From the NCBI GenBank assembly GCA_037447655.1, contig JBBHKE010002319.1, positions 91,829-155,828 on the forward strand: a DNA stretch of 64,000 nucleotides. Direction: 5' to 3'. Under the pieces are notes generated by a model. The model worked only from the letters and a program-made list of their open reading frames with translations. It was not told where the DNA came from and ran no database searches. Below are positions 1-12,600 of this stretch, in pieces (positions within the stretch are counted from its first letter, which is position 1; each line of letters opens with the position of its first letter). This DNA comes from Zygnema cylindricum. Its lineage: Eukaryota; Streptophyta; Zygnematophyceae; Zygnematales; Zygnemataceae. The translations under genes were made by a program, and so were the position numbers.

Positions 1-32
1 TATTGTAATTAATGGCTCTGCGCAAAGCTGTC

Positions 33-141
33 CCTGAATCTCTTGAGGATTACACTGAAGCTAGTGATTTTGTCCTTGAGGCTCTTGAAAGCTACACAGT
101 TGCGCGGCTGTTCTATCCTTGAAGCTCTTAAAAATTACACC
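33..141. repeat. Three imperfect repeats, period about 41-43 bp
   Basis: Units start near 33, 74 and 117 and share the pattern CTTGARGCTCTTRAAARYTACAC. They lie upstream of the first visible KCBP acceptor (221-222), so I read them as intronic. A 36-codon open stretch from the ATG at 12 runs through two of them but does not resemble KCBP. Confidence 0.5.
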
Positions 142-222
142 GGTGTCAAGGCAATCCTGTTTTTTGGCTGTGAGTATCGACCGAATGAGTGGCTTATAGA
201 AGCACCAGTCTGAATTGTGCAG

Positions 223-3200
223 GGATTGGCCATCTCAAGTAGAACGTGTCCTGCCAAAGCAGGCAGCTTCGACGCGGCCAAAGCGTGAATTGGAGGCAGA
301 TGTATTGAATCGGTTTAAGAACATGGTAAGAATGGGTGGATGAATTCTGATATTTTACGATTGCCTTATGAATTCCACCAAAGCATCATTTGCAGTTTTT
401 GCTTCAGTAAGGCTATGGATTCAAATGCACTAAGGAATCGATTAGGAAGATCTTGTCAATCAATCATTATAGGTTGCTCACTTGAAAATGTAGAAGTCGG
501 GTTTCTGCATGGCAGCTGTGGTGGTACAACATAGGTGTGCATGCCTTTTTTTTTGTGAATTTTGTGAAAGGTTTTGCTTACTTTCTCGATTTGCCAGGGG
601 AAATATAAATGCAAATCTATTGCTTTAGCAAGCCTGGTTGAGAATGAACCAAGAAGGTTACTCTGGTGCTACCTGCCCTGCCGCATTGTTTTTAGAAAAT
701 CTAAATATGTTGCTATTTCGGAAAATCTGCGAATGATTCCCGATGCTCCTATTCTTGTTTCAATTTGCCTCTGTTAGTTTGGCACTCCTTTTGTCGTTTG
801 TGTATGGCAATCAATTTGCATGTCAGATTTATGATCCCGCATGTGTCATGGCATGAATAGTCCTAATTGTGTTGAGCTTGTTTGGAAGAGATTTTGAGTG
901 ACGCGCATTTTATCTCAAGACCACTCGATGCATTGTGTACAATGTCAATATAAAAGCATATGGGGATCAAGCTCATTTTTTGCAATGTATTGTAGTGCAT
1001 TGTATCACGATACTGATTGGGGAGTATATGGTATTTGGTGTAATGCCGTGCGGGCCATCTTCCCAGTGACACCCAGATTGCCTCCAAAATGATCATGAAG
1101 AAGCAGTTTACGTCCTACAGTTTGTTTTAGGGGGGGTGTTAAGGTCTTTGTAGTATAGATTTCAACTTACCGGACCACGAGTACATAGTACTCCCCTTGT
1201 TCACCACATCTGATGTGGCAGTACGTAGCGCCTGCCAATACCTTTTCCCAATCAAAGGGCGTTAAACCATATCTTCTATTGAAAAACAATTTGGTTTTTC
1301 ACGTGAGACACGTCCCCCGTTGTTTACTTTGTCAAAATGGGCACCCCGAACATTGTGCCATTGTGATAGTACCGTTATTTCACGAGACGTTACGTTTTCC
1401 TTGATATTACCGCTATTGCTGTCCTTTTCTGCCGCCCATATCAAATACCACACAACATGCATCACGAATATTTTGAATGATCAATGTATTCTATGTTTTT
1501 CTGTCTGCAGCGCCATTTAGTGAAGGATGATGCAAGACAACAACTTCTGCGCATTCTTCGAGCATTGCCTTACGGCAATTCTAGCTTTTTCACTGTGCGG
1601 AGGATTGAAGACCCCATTGGCCTCCTTCCAGGAAAGATGATTATTGGTATAAACAAGAGAGGGGTGAGTACTTGCCTTTTTGCTGTTGTGATTTTATGGG
1701 AATTCTTGACAGTTATCATGCAGTTTTTTTCCTGTCGAACATGTTAGGTGAAGCGATTTTTTTCTCGTAAGTAATCTTGCCCCAGAGCTTTCTTTATAAT
1801 GCAGGTGCACTTTTTCCGCCCCACACCAAAGGAGTACTTGCATTCTGCGGAGCTTCGGGATATAATGCAGTTTGGAAGCAGTGCATCAGCAGTGTTTTTC
1901 AAGATGCGGGTGGCGGGTGTATTGCACATTTTTCAATTTGACACAAAGCAGGTATACTAGCAAGCAGGCTAAAACAAAAGTAGTTGTTGTTGAAATAATT
2001 CTGTGCAATCTATATTTACTTAACAACTTCGGCTACTTCTTAAAGGTCTTTCAACAAGGGATATGTTGTGCTAATTGTATGCCCATTTATTTGCAGGGAG
2101 AAGACATATGTGTAGCATTACAGACTCATATCAATGATGTCATGTTGCGGCGTTATTCGCGTAAGGGGGGTCCAGTTTTGTTGCATGCCCCACAAATGGT
2201 GTCCTCTTTAGCTCCTGCTAAAGGTGATTCACCGGATCCGGCCGTGAAAGCCAATGGACATGCGACCATCGTAAACGGGACGAAACCAGATGTTCCAAAA
2301 CCGAATAGAGAGTCGTCAGGTGGTCAAGGATACGAGCAAGCTATGCAGACAACTGCCAAACAGCTGCAGCAATCGAAACAACAAATTGAGGAGGTAAATG
2401 ACAGCCCAGAGTGTTTGAATACAAAAAGACTCGCTTCTTCAGTTAACTTTCGTGAAAACAGAAAGCCCACTTGATAAACATATTTTTCCATTTGTGTTGG
2501 TTTTTGTTGAGCAGTTGAAGAAGGAGTTGGCTGAACGTGAGGCTGGAGAAAAGATACTTAAGGAGGAGCTGGAAGATGCTCGTGAGCAGCTTCGAGCTGA
2601 AGACACAATGCGGCAAGAAGTTGCTGCAGAAAGGGACCGACTGGCTAAGGCTCTGCAAGAGCAAGAGGTCAGAGGTTTTCCCGGATATTCAACTCTTAAT
2701 CATCCTAGAAGCATTAAATTTAGTTGATGTTGTGATGCATGCCTTGAAACGCAATGCTCTATACTAGGATATGCTATGGGATGGTCACTTAAGTGCATGA
2801 GAAACAATGAACAGGATCAAGATGTGCTTTTCTAAGCAGCACTCTGTAGCCATATTCCAAAGTTGAAGTGGTTGTGGAAATCATTCAAAGTCCGTAATCG
2901 TGTGCATTATGTCGGTTTGCTGTCTTTGGCAGCTAGATTGGACTTTTTCTTGCCTTAGCCAGAACTTGGCTTAAAGGTTCAGATGTACTTGCATCTTGAT
3001 GTGGCATTGTCGTTTCTGGTAGTGAAATCTTGTTACTGGTTTCCTTTAGGTTAATATGTTTATAAATTCTGACTCTAAGCATCCCTTACACCTTCGGTTT
3101 TTGATAGTTAAATGAGCATTCTTAAAATACTCCTTGTAATGACGCTTCAGCATTGGGATGTAGTCATGACAGCAAGTCTCATCTGACTGCGATTAAAGTT

Positions 3201-6200
3201 CAAGGTAACATTTTTCAAAGGAAAGTAGAGCAAGTAAAGCACTTCAATTTTTTTCAACTTTGAACCTGTTATTCAATCAGCTATGGTATCCACACTGTTG
3301 GTTTTGCAGAATACTGTTTCTGATTCCGTGGCTGAGATACATTGGGACTCTGATGGGTCGACAATGAGTCGACGAGGCTTAAGCGGGTCGCCTTCGGTGA
3401 AAAAATCAGGAGACAAGATGGGAGATGGCCCACCAGATAAGGAACTGCAATTGCGATTGAAGAGTTTAGAGTCTCAGGTGAAGCTTTTGTTTCAGTTGTG
3501 CCTTTCTATGAGTTTCTTGAATCATGGATCTGATCATTTGCCTGTTGTTTGGCTTATTGTCATATTCAGTGACTTTGGGGCATTCGCGACGCTTGAGGTT
3601 TGCTGGGGTTGCCATCAGTTGTAGGTTAGCTCAGCGTGATCTTCCATCACAATTTGGTTGTTTACATGTACATGCCTGACATGTTCTTCTTGAATGCCAG
3701 TCACTCGGTGAAACGTTTCAATCTGGCAGTGTTACTGACAGCTGAGTTGAGACATTCTTGTATGGTTTTTAGAAGCGGTTTTGAATGAAAAGAGGCTGTG
3801 GGGGTCTTACAGCTCAAGGAGGCAAGAAAAGATGCTGCAGCAAAGGCGGAGGCAGCAAAGAAGATGGAAGAAGAAAGCAAGCGTGCTGGGAAGGAACGGC
3901 TCTTAGCAGATCAAAAGCTGATCAGATTTCAGAATGCAAAAACAGGGGAGGTGCGTGGAAAATTGCTGTACTAGTTCTTTCAACAGTTAGGTTCTCTATG
4001 CAGATCAGACTTCTCTTGAAATCTGATTTTGACTCACTTCAAAGAGCGACTGCTATTTTTGTTCTGAAAAACCTGTGCAGGGAAATGACTTCGCAGTTCT
4101 TTAATTCTTGAGCCGTTTCCAATTGTGTTTTTCTTGCAGATGAAGGCCTTGGAATCAAAGTGGGCAAAGGACAAGGAGGACATGGCAATGCGGGTAGAGG
4201 CAGCAGAAGGGAGAGCTGAGCAGCAAAGTTTGCACATTGAATCGTTAGAAGCAGAGCTTGAGGAGAAGAGGCATACAATGGAACACATGGATGACATTAT
4301 TAAAGAGCTCGAAGAGCTGCGTGAACTTAAAGAGGTGAGAGGTTTACAAATCTCAGGTTATGATGTGTGTCAGTTCAACCTATGGCAAGCAAGACATGTG
4401 AAATGCAATTAGTTTATTGTCGTATTGTGGACGACGGCAATTGCCGAGTTTGGACACCGGTCAGGTGTAAAAAAGAGTCTTTGCTCAATTGCTTGTTACA
4501 AGGTGTTTCATGTTGCCTTTATCATGTTGAACCTGCTGTAGTTATTTCATGTTTTCGAATGCTGCATCAATGGGCGGTAGTCGTGTCTTTTTGGCCAGTC
4601 GCAAGGGTATTTAGGACCTGTTTCATGGTATTAATTCCAAATTTGTGAAGGTCAAAGGATATGCCGGTGTTCAAAGCCAAGATCTGCCGGTTACTCCCAA
4701 TCCAAGTATTCAAGCTTGCAATCATATCCTTTTCTTTTTAAAGTTCTAGCTTCTTTCTTCTTGTGACTTCCTCTCTAAATATACTTCAGTATGAAGCTTG
4801 TTTTTGTCATTTATGCTCATCTGGCAAGGTTGATTGTACAGGACATGGAGAGGAAGAACACTGTTGCGGCAGATCTGATACAGAAGCAGAGCGACCAAAT
4901 AGCAGAATTAGAAAGACTCTACACGGAGGAGCAAGTGTTGCGAAAACGTTACTTTAACATGATGGAGGACATGAAAGGCAAAATTAGAGTCTACGCACGT
5001 GCGAGGCCACTAAGTGATAAAGAGATTGCAGAAACACAGAGGAATGTTATATCCTCCCCAGATGAATTCACCCTTGAACACCCTTGGAGAGATGGGGAGA
5101 AGCCAAAACAACATCAGTTTGACCATGTATTTCATGCGCACTCCAGTCAGGAGGAAATCTTTGAGGACACAAAAGTGAGATAATTATCTGCAAAACTCTT
5201 CAAATGCTTAATCACTTCTAGATATTTCAAGAAGTTGATCACTCATCTCCACCTGCTTTACCTTTTTGATCCCACTTGCCACGGGCCAGTGGGTCCATCG
5301 CCTCTTTATGTCAGGGAAATATCTTGCCATTCATAATCTCAGGATAAAGAGTTAAGGATCCTTTTGACGACTTGGTTTGATTTGACGCCTTGATTTGACT
5401 TGTAACTGATGTGTTTTTGTTTTTTCTGTGCAGTATTTGGTGCAATCAGCCATTGATGGATACAATGTGTGCATTTTTGCATATGGACAAACTGGTTCTG
5501 GAAAAACATACACTATTTATGGTGCACCTGGTAGTCCCGGGTTAACCCCACGTGCCATGCAAGAACTTTTCCGCTGTCTCGATCGTGATTCTGGAAAAAT
5601 ATCATTTGCTCTGAAGGTCGGTTTCAGATCTCCTTTTTATTGTTTTGGAATTCAAGCTACATTGCTGTTAGAGTTAATAATTTGGTCGCAGCTTATTGTG
5701 GCCGAAAATCACATTATAATGTTAATTACACTATTTAAAGGAGTGAACTTCAATCCGCTAACTAAAATTAGTATTAGCATTTTAATTCGTTTATCCCTTA
5801 CTCTAATAGCGACTGGCGGTGTAGTGTACTTGTGTATACATGTATGTGTGTTTTTGTTGCTAGATGCGATCAAATGTGTACATGAGGTTTGGAACTTGCA
5901 GTTTGCAGTTGCAGTCTCTGACGGTTCTCATTGATAAAAGACACCCTGAACAAATTTGAAGGTTTTGTTCAGAAGAGTTATTGTTGACTGAATGGAGTAA
6001 AGAGCACTTGGGATTAATGTTGACAATGTGGACATGTTTCCAGGTTTATATGCTTGAGCTGTACCAGGACAACCTCCAGGACCTCCTCCTGCCCAAGAAT
6101 GCACCAAAGAAGAAACTCGAGATAAAGAAGGATATTAAGGTAATTTGACATTGCAGTATTGCAGTGTGTAGCTGCTCTTATGTTTATCTCCAACAGGGGA

Positions 6201-7986
6201 TTGCTATTGATGTCTTCAACCAGGTGATTGCGTCAGCATATTTTTGCATATGAATGAAACGCTTATTCTTAATGGCCAAGAAATATAAATGGCCACTATT
6301 TTGGCTGTCTTGTCCTGCAGGGAATGGTGGTTGTCGAGAATGCGACAATTGTCTCGGTTGAAAAGCTAGCAGAGCTGGAAGCTATTGTAGAAAAGGGCAT
6401 GGAACGGCGTGTAACAGCTGGTACAAACATGAATGCTGAAAGTTCTCGTTCACATCTCATTCTTTCAATCATTATTGAGGCGACGAATTACCAAACGCAG
6501 AACCTTCTGAAGGGCAAGGTATTCAGCTTAACCTTCTAAACTATCCTAGTTGTGCCTTGGATAAGAAAAGTAACCGAGCGAGCCAGTCATGAAGCTGAAA
6601 TTTGGTTCCTTGTCCTGACTACATAGAGGATTTTATAATAGATTTAATTTTATGATGGGATGTGAAGAAGTTTGCCTGGGATGTCAATTCGTGGTAATTG
6701 TATATTGGAGTGTGGAGTTATTTTCTCGTGTCTTGTTTCTAAACAGCCAGTCTGTTGGTCTGGATCCTTCAATATTAGTGTTTTGGCACCAAGTCTGTAT
6801 CAATTAATTGTTAATCTTACTTCAAAGTTCTTTTTGGTGGGATGTTTTCCCGTGCAGTTGAGTTTCGTCGATCTCGCAGGCTCGGAACGCATCAAAAAGT
6901 CCGGAAGTACAGGGGAACAGTTGAAGGAAGCTCAATCCATCAACAAGTCACTTTCAGCTCTTGGGGACGTGATCAGTGCTTTAGCACAGGAGGAATCGCA
7001 CATTCCTTATCGAAATCACAAGTTGACGATGTTGATGAGTGATTCACTTGGAGGGAATGCGAAAACTCTCATGTTCGTCAACATATCTCCAGCCGAATCA
7101 AATCTCGATGAAACACACAATTCTTTGAGGTGGGTCAGCAATCCGTCCCAGTGGGTAAATAATACTCATATCAGGGTCAAAGTGAATAAGATCCATTTTG
7201 CTCTTGATATATAGAATTAGTAAAGGTACAGCATGAAACATATGCGAGTGTGGAGGGTTGATGTAGTAGCTAATATATGTTATGCGTTGCAGCTCACACT
7301 GACAAAGCAAAATATATTGATCAAGAGTAGGAAACACCTTTGAGATTTGATTCGAGTGTATTCGCTCCTTGAAAAGGTGAAGGTTTTGAAGCCTTGGAAA
7401 AAATTTACACAAAAACCTTTTAAGAAAGTGTGTTTTATAGCGGTTCGCTGATGTTGTTATTTTTGTTGAAGGTAGTTGCAGCTGCAATTTTGTTTTGTGA
7501 AATGGGCTTGAATAAGTTTTCGGCGTCAGCCAACTCTGCTCTCTACTATAGACATTTTTAAAAAGCCAGAAACAGGGCATTCAATTTTATGTGCTAATGA
7601 GTTTTTTTATTTTTGGACCATTTAGATGTTTCCGTCGGTAACCAGCTGATAGATGCAAGTTATGTTTTTGAATGGAAGCATTATGCGAGCATCAGACTCA
7701 AATAAGAAAAAGAAGCCTTTGACCTTAGTTTGAAAAAAGTATATTCAGTTCCTGAAAAGTGAATTTCCGACTTAACCATATTTCATACATAACATTTTTA
7801 TATGTTCTTTCCTGACTTGGGTTAATGAACTCTTTGGGCAGTTATGCGACACGTGTGCGATCCATCGTGAATGACGCCTCTCGGAATGTACAAACACGTG
7901 AAATGCAGAAGGTTAGGAAACAACTTATTTTCTGGAAAGAGCAAGCTGGGAGAAAGGGAGAGGAAGAAGATTTGGAGGAAATTTGA
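223..7986 (+). CDS. KCBP: KCBP-type kinesin-14 (kinesin-like calmodulin-binding protein), 3' 14 exons; 5' end outside window
   Basis: Exons read as join(223..325,1511..1663,1805..1951,2097..2393,2515..2667,3310..3477,3813..3950,4140..4334,4842..5174,5434..5616,6044..6139,6321..6518,6858..7129,7842..7986). All junctions are GT-AG and keep frame, giving about 859 visible residues and a TGA stop. Order: end of the FERM domain ([17 protein letters not shown], then the [20 protein letters not shown] stretch), a charged coiled coil over the exons from 2097 to 4841, the neck ([12 protein letters not shown]) and a C-terminal motor. Motor motifs are the P-loop GQTGSGKT (5485-5508), switch I AESSRSH, switch II DLAGSE, and [20 protein letters not shown]. 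The last exon holds the calmodulin-binding helix around [19 protein letters not shown]. In this family the protein is a minus-end-directed, Ca2+/calmodulin-regulated motor that uses MyTH4-FERM to link microtubules to other partners. The MyTH4 and early FERM exons lie upstream. The protein ends right after GEEEDLEEI, shorter than the Arabidopsis tail. The 2667/2668 donor (GTCAGA) is the weakest junction. Confidence 0.95.
326..1510 (+). other. KCBP intron of 1,185 bp, no other feature seen
   Basis: The flanking exons join directly in frame (…RFKNM then [11 protein letters not shown]), matching the uninterrupted order in KCBP proteins, so no exon is missing here. Short open frames on both strands show no family resemblance. 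Confidence 0.8.
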
Positions 7987-9699
7987 ACTGGCCACCATGG
8001 AAAATCTTACTCCCTTTTGTGAATATATCGCGTTCATTTATGAAAGAAATTCCTATGGTTTAATCACCCATACAGTAGGCTCATATAGATTGGTGGCACC
8101 GTTGTTAGAACAAAATGGTTATGGTTGGTTTTTGTGGAAGCCTATGCCGCTTAGCTTTTTTTTTGTAGGAGAATCAAGTTTGAAGTAAGGATAAATTTTT
8201 GAGCAATACTTTTCCATGTGATAGAATAGTTTTTTCAAATGGCAAGTCCAAGGGCTGTCATGAATAAAGTTGGTGACATATGGTACTATTGTAAGCCGTG
8301 ATCGTAGTAGAGTTGCTGTTATAGTGATCCTCGATTATACTTGAGTGTAAGAAGGCATGAATTGTTACTGGTTATTTTTAAAAGCAAAGCAGGTCAACTT
8401 AGGTCTCATTAAATACCTTTATTAAACTTGTTGAGCTAGGGAAAAAGGAAATATTGAACAATTTGTAATGAATGACACGGCCACTATCTATCCTGCGGCT
8501 TTAGTGGCAACGATGACTTTCTTTTATTCTTTAAATTTTGAGACTTTCTGGAAAAGGATTGTATATTTTGCCATGACAATGTACGAGTTATATAATCTCT
8601 TGAACAGGCAGAAATCTCTGACATGCTGCAGTAATTTTGTTTGGCATTTTCCAAAATTGTTTGTTTAATGATTTGAAGGTGAGTCTGGTTTGCTTCATAG
8701 GTTTCACCGGTAAATTGCATATGATGATGATGTTATAGTTGCAACGAACAGCAGCTCTTTTAAATAACAAATCTTTAGTTACATATTTTATTGAAGAAAA
8801 AATTTGCCGATGAGACGATAGGCCTCTATAACATCATGTGTGGCTCAAGCCCGTCCGTTCCTCAGGGTTCAGCATCTTTCCTCTGAACAAACAATGCCCT
8901 TACACCAAATTCTATGCCCTCTAAAAAAGCAAGCTCCCTCAACCAGAATTACAATATTCCCAGCAGATTTGAATTTTAACCATTTTATCAACAAACTTCC
9001 GTCATAGTTTTCTTTCACTTGCTTTGTTTTCACCGGGCTTTCCCTTCAATTGCCATTGACACACATCTGTGTAGAGCCATTGTTCACGCTGAGGTAAATA
9101 GGTGTCTTAGAAAAAATGGGCCTGATGTAAGGATATGCCTTGGCAGTAAATGACAGACAACTCTTTGCATTAACAACAACAACAAAAAAAACAATTTGAG
9201 AACACAAAACTAGACAAGCTATTTTTATCACCTGACTTCCGAAAACAACCTTTCCTTCACTCACTACATCACACAAGCTGTAAACCTTATGTGAATATAA
9301 ATCAATCAAACGACAGACTTTCTAAACTAAAGTAAAATTGACGAATATAATATTCAGAGTGTTTTCGCCAATTACAAAAATAACGCAAGACCAATATCCC
9401 CACTTCCCTAGTGCAGTAATTCCTGCCTGTTCTTAACTCAAATAAAAGGGTCTCAAAAAAATACTCTGAGGTGCCAGAAGAAACACCTTCACTAGCTTCT
9501 GCTTCGCACCAGAACTAAGACCTCTATTTCGTAAAATTATCCTCTGCTTCAAAATCCGGATAGAAAATAAATGAGCATAAATGTGACGAGCATACGTCGG
9601 AAAAACCGTTCGAGAAGAAACACACAAACAAATATCCAAATAAAGCCACCGGTATGAGTATGGTAGGGTTAAGTTACTCTGCGTGTTCCAAAAATTTGG
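7987..9699. other. Convergent 3' region between KCBP (+) and ObgC (-)
   Basis: This should hold both 3' UTRs. A possible plus-strand poly(A) signal, AATAAA, lies near 8263. The stretch around 9170-9195 is CAA-rich. I see no coding exon; the short open frames have no recognisable motifs. Confidence 0.6.
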
Positions 9700-12600
9700 T
9701 CAATGGGGCCACACCTTGGTGCCACGATTCCCACGCTTCCAATCCCCAAGACTCTCGATATCCTCAGATCCGCGCCAATCGAATTCGAGCTGCAGGAATA
9801 AACGGTTGACTTTAGTTGACCAACACATTGACGCTCAGGCATAGCTTACAGGAGACCCACGTAACAGACGGGAGATTTCGCTTGTTTAACCAGTTTCCTC
9901 GTGTCAATAAGACAACAGCCATAGTTTGTTCCCAGAAAACACTATTAAATCTCATATACTGCTTTGCAAAAACAAGGTGCTGTACATTGTACCTTCCCAA
10001 TGACAACATTGTCACCGTCACGAACTCCCGCTTCCAACAAGGCTCGATTGACTCCACTTGCTTCCAAAACATGCTGGAATCGTTTCACTGCTTCAAAATA
10101 CCTACACATTATTACCACCAGCGCCATCACCACCAGTATCATCATCAGTATGACATCAACAACATCATATTATAACATCAACAACCATCGTAGTGTGACA
10201 TTAACATCATCATACTATGAAATCGACAACATCATGGTATTATGACATCAACAACATCATCACATCCTGACATTGAAATCATCATGCGAACATGACATTA
10301 ACAACATCATTATGATGAAACAACAGTTGTGGAACTGAACACAATAGATGATTCCTCTCCATGAAAGAAAAAAATGCACGGCAAACCTAAAATATTTGCC
10401 TATAAATCACCACTTTCAGCTAATAACCAGAAAAATGTTAAAATCTTCCTAAACTGAAACTGCAAGCAATTTATAAATTGTCTAAACTTCTTCTCTAACT
10501 TCCCAGCATTTAAAACATGCTTGCTGATGAAAACGTTTAATAACTTCCAAGGTTTTTAAGGGTTTTTTAAGTGAGGGCCACTTACTCCCAATTTGTCATT
10601 TGCACAAAATTTCGAAGACCCTCTCCATCCACTTCAAAGATACGGCGATGGCGATCGACTTCAATTCTAAACTCCTCAATGGCTGCCCTACGTTGGGCCC
10701 TAAGTTGCTCTCCTACCGGCATCCTTACCTCGTCTTCCTCCTCTGTAACTTCTGCCAAAGTTCAAAGAAAAACCTATGGTTGAAAGTGATATCCACACCA
10801 ATTTTCAAAAAAGTTCCCGTGCAGCAGTTGTCCCAGAATGACAGCTTTGTTTTACTAGAAGATAGAAATTGAAGCAAATGCATTCAATGGAATTAAAGTC
10901 ATAATCTATTAACCATAGGTTTGATGGACTGGTATATACTTTGGGGAGATTGTTTTGGTGAAAAAAAACTTTTTTTTAGTATACTCTTATAGAATTGAGG
11001 CAGAAATGCAGAAATGTGGAGACGACTTGTCAACTTTCAGAATATACAAACACAGAAGCTGAGAAAAGAAACAAAATTTCTCAAGTAGGACAAGACTGGG
11101 ATACCTACTGGCAACACCCTTTCAGGGCCAATTCTAAGGATATCTTCATAACTTACCTCTATCCCCGCACTTTCATTTACTCACTGTGACAAGAGTTAAT
11201 AATCTTGTCATAATCGACGAGAATTGCCACGATTGACAACTCAAATATGGTAACTACATGCCGTAGATGCCTTATACCATCATGTTCTCACTCTCTTTGC
11301 CTAAATAATATAAAAATACATGGTTCATTTAATAAATATGAAAAATGCTTTTCAAAGTAAAGCCCTACAAATAAGTGAAAGCAAGTGCAAATAACAGTAC
11401 ATAAAACTATTGACAGCTATTCCTAATATATACTTTGCTCAAATATTAATGTTGTCAAATATTAATGTATCCCTTGTAGAAACATCCTACATACACTGCA
11501 TCTATCACAAAGTAAATTGCTAAGTCCCTTTAACCCAATCACAGCTTCCCATTGTAAATCAACTTAGTATAACTCCTCGGAAAGTTACCATCGAAATACG
11601 AACTTCCAATCTGTTCTCCTAACCTCTCCTATAAAGATCGAAAGAAAATTTTATTGATAACTAACGGGCACAGCCTTCTAAACCAATCGCTCTACTTTTT
11701 CGTGCACACTGGAACCTTACGTACCTTTACCATTGCCATAAGGAGTAACTAAACTTTCAATCCTACTCCATAATAACCTTCGACGTACCTCTTTGTATGC
11801 ACTATAACTACTTCAACAAGTGAGCTCAATGAGCGTCCCTCATACTTATAAGAGTCGAAATCCATTTATTTGCTAAAAACCTTCCTGCTTTTACAGCATT
11901 GGAATCTTTGTTTTTCCTATCCATAAGTGCATTTCATCAAATCACTTCTATTTAAAATGAATTTACAGGAGTGTAAGTGCTTGTAGTTCCAATTCATATC
12001 ACTTCGATTTTATTTTATATGAGTTTTTTGTCCTAGTGCATGCCTATTGTGGATGTCAATGTATCAGAAAATGACAAACCGACCTTCTCGACAAAAATGT
12101 AACTCTCTACGATTGTAAAAAAAAGGTCTACAATTTGGTCTATTGACTCAATAAGTACTTAGGACTGCTTATCTGCTTCCGACATACAGTGGAGCGGAAG
12201 TTGGAGGGCCAAATATGACAAAAGTATGTTCAAATTGGGGAAATAAATATCACGGACGAATAAATTCTGAAACCTCATAATAGCTTTTCTGTCATAAGTA
12301 ATCCAGAATTAAACATGGAAATAAATTGTCGTTCGAGTCTCCCACCAGGGAACAACTCTGGAAACTCTCCAATGTGGTTCTCTTTGACCCTTTCTGGGGT
12401 TTCTGGGGCTTTTTATGGTATGTCAGGGTTGTCAACAAAACATTCACCACCTCACAAACTCACAAAACCACAAAACTTAAAAACTCACCTGACGGAAGTA
12501 ATTTCAAGAGATCTCTTGCTGACCGGAGAATAGCCAATGCCCCTTCCCCCGTAGCAGCACTCATAGGCATCGCCTTCACTCCTCTACGAGCCATGGCTGC

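Noticed and set aside
12-122. 36-codon ATG frame at the left edge as a KCBP exon or separate gene
   Set aside because: It is made of a 41-43 bp repeat, has no resemblance to KCBP, and the next exon has its own acceptor at 221-222.
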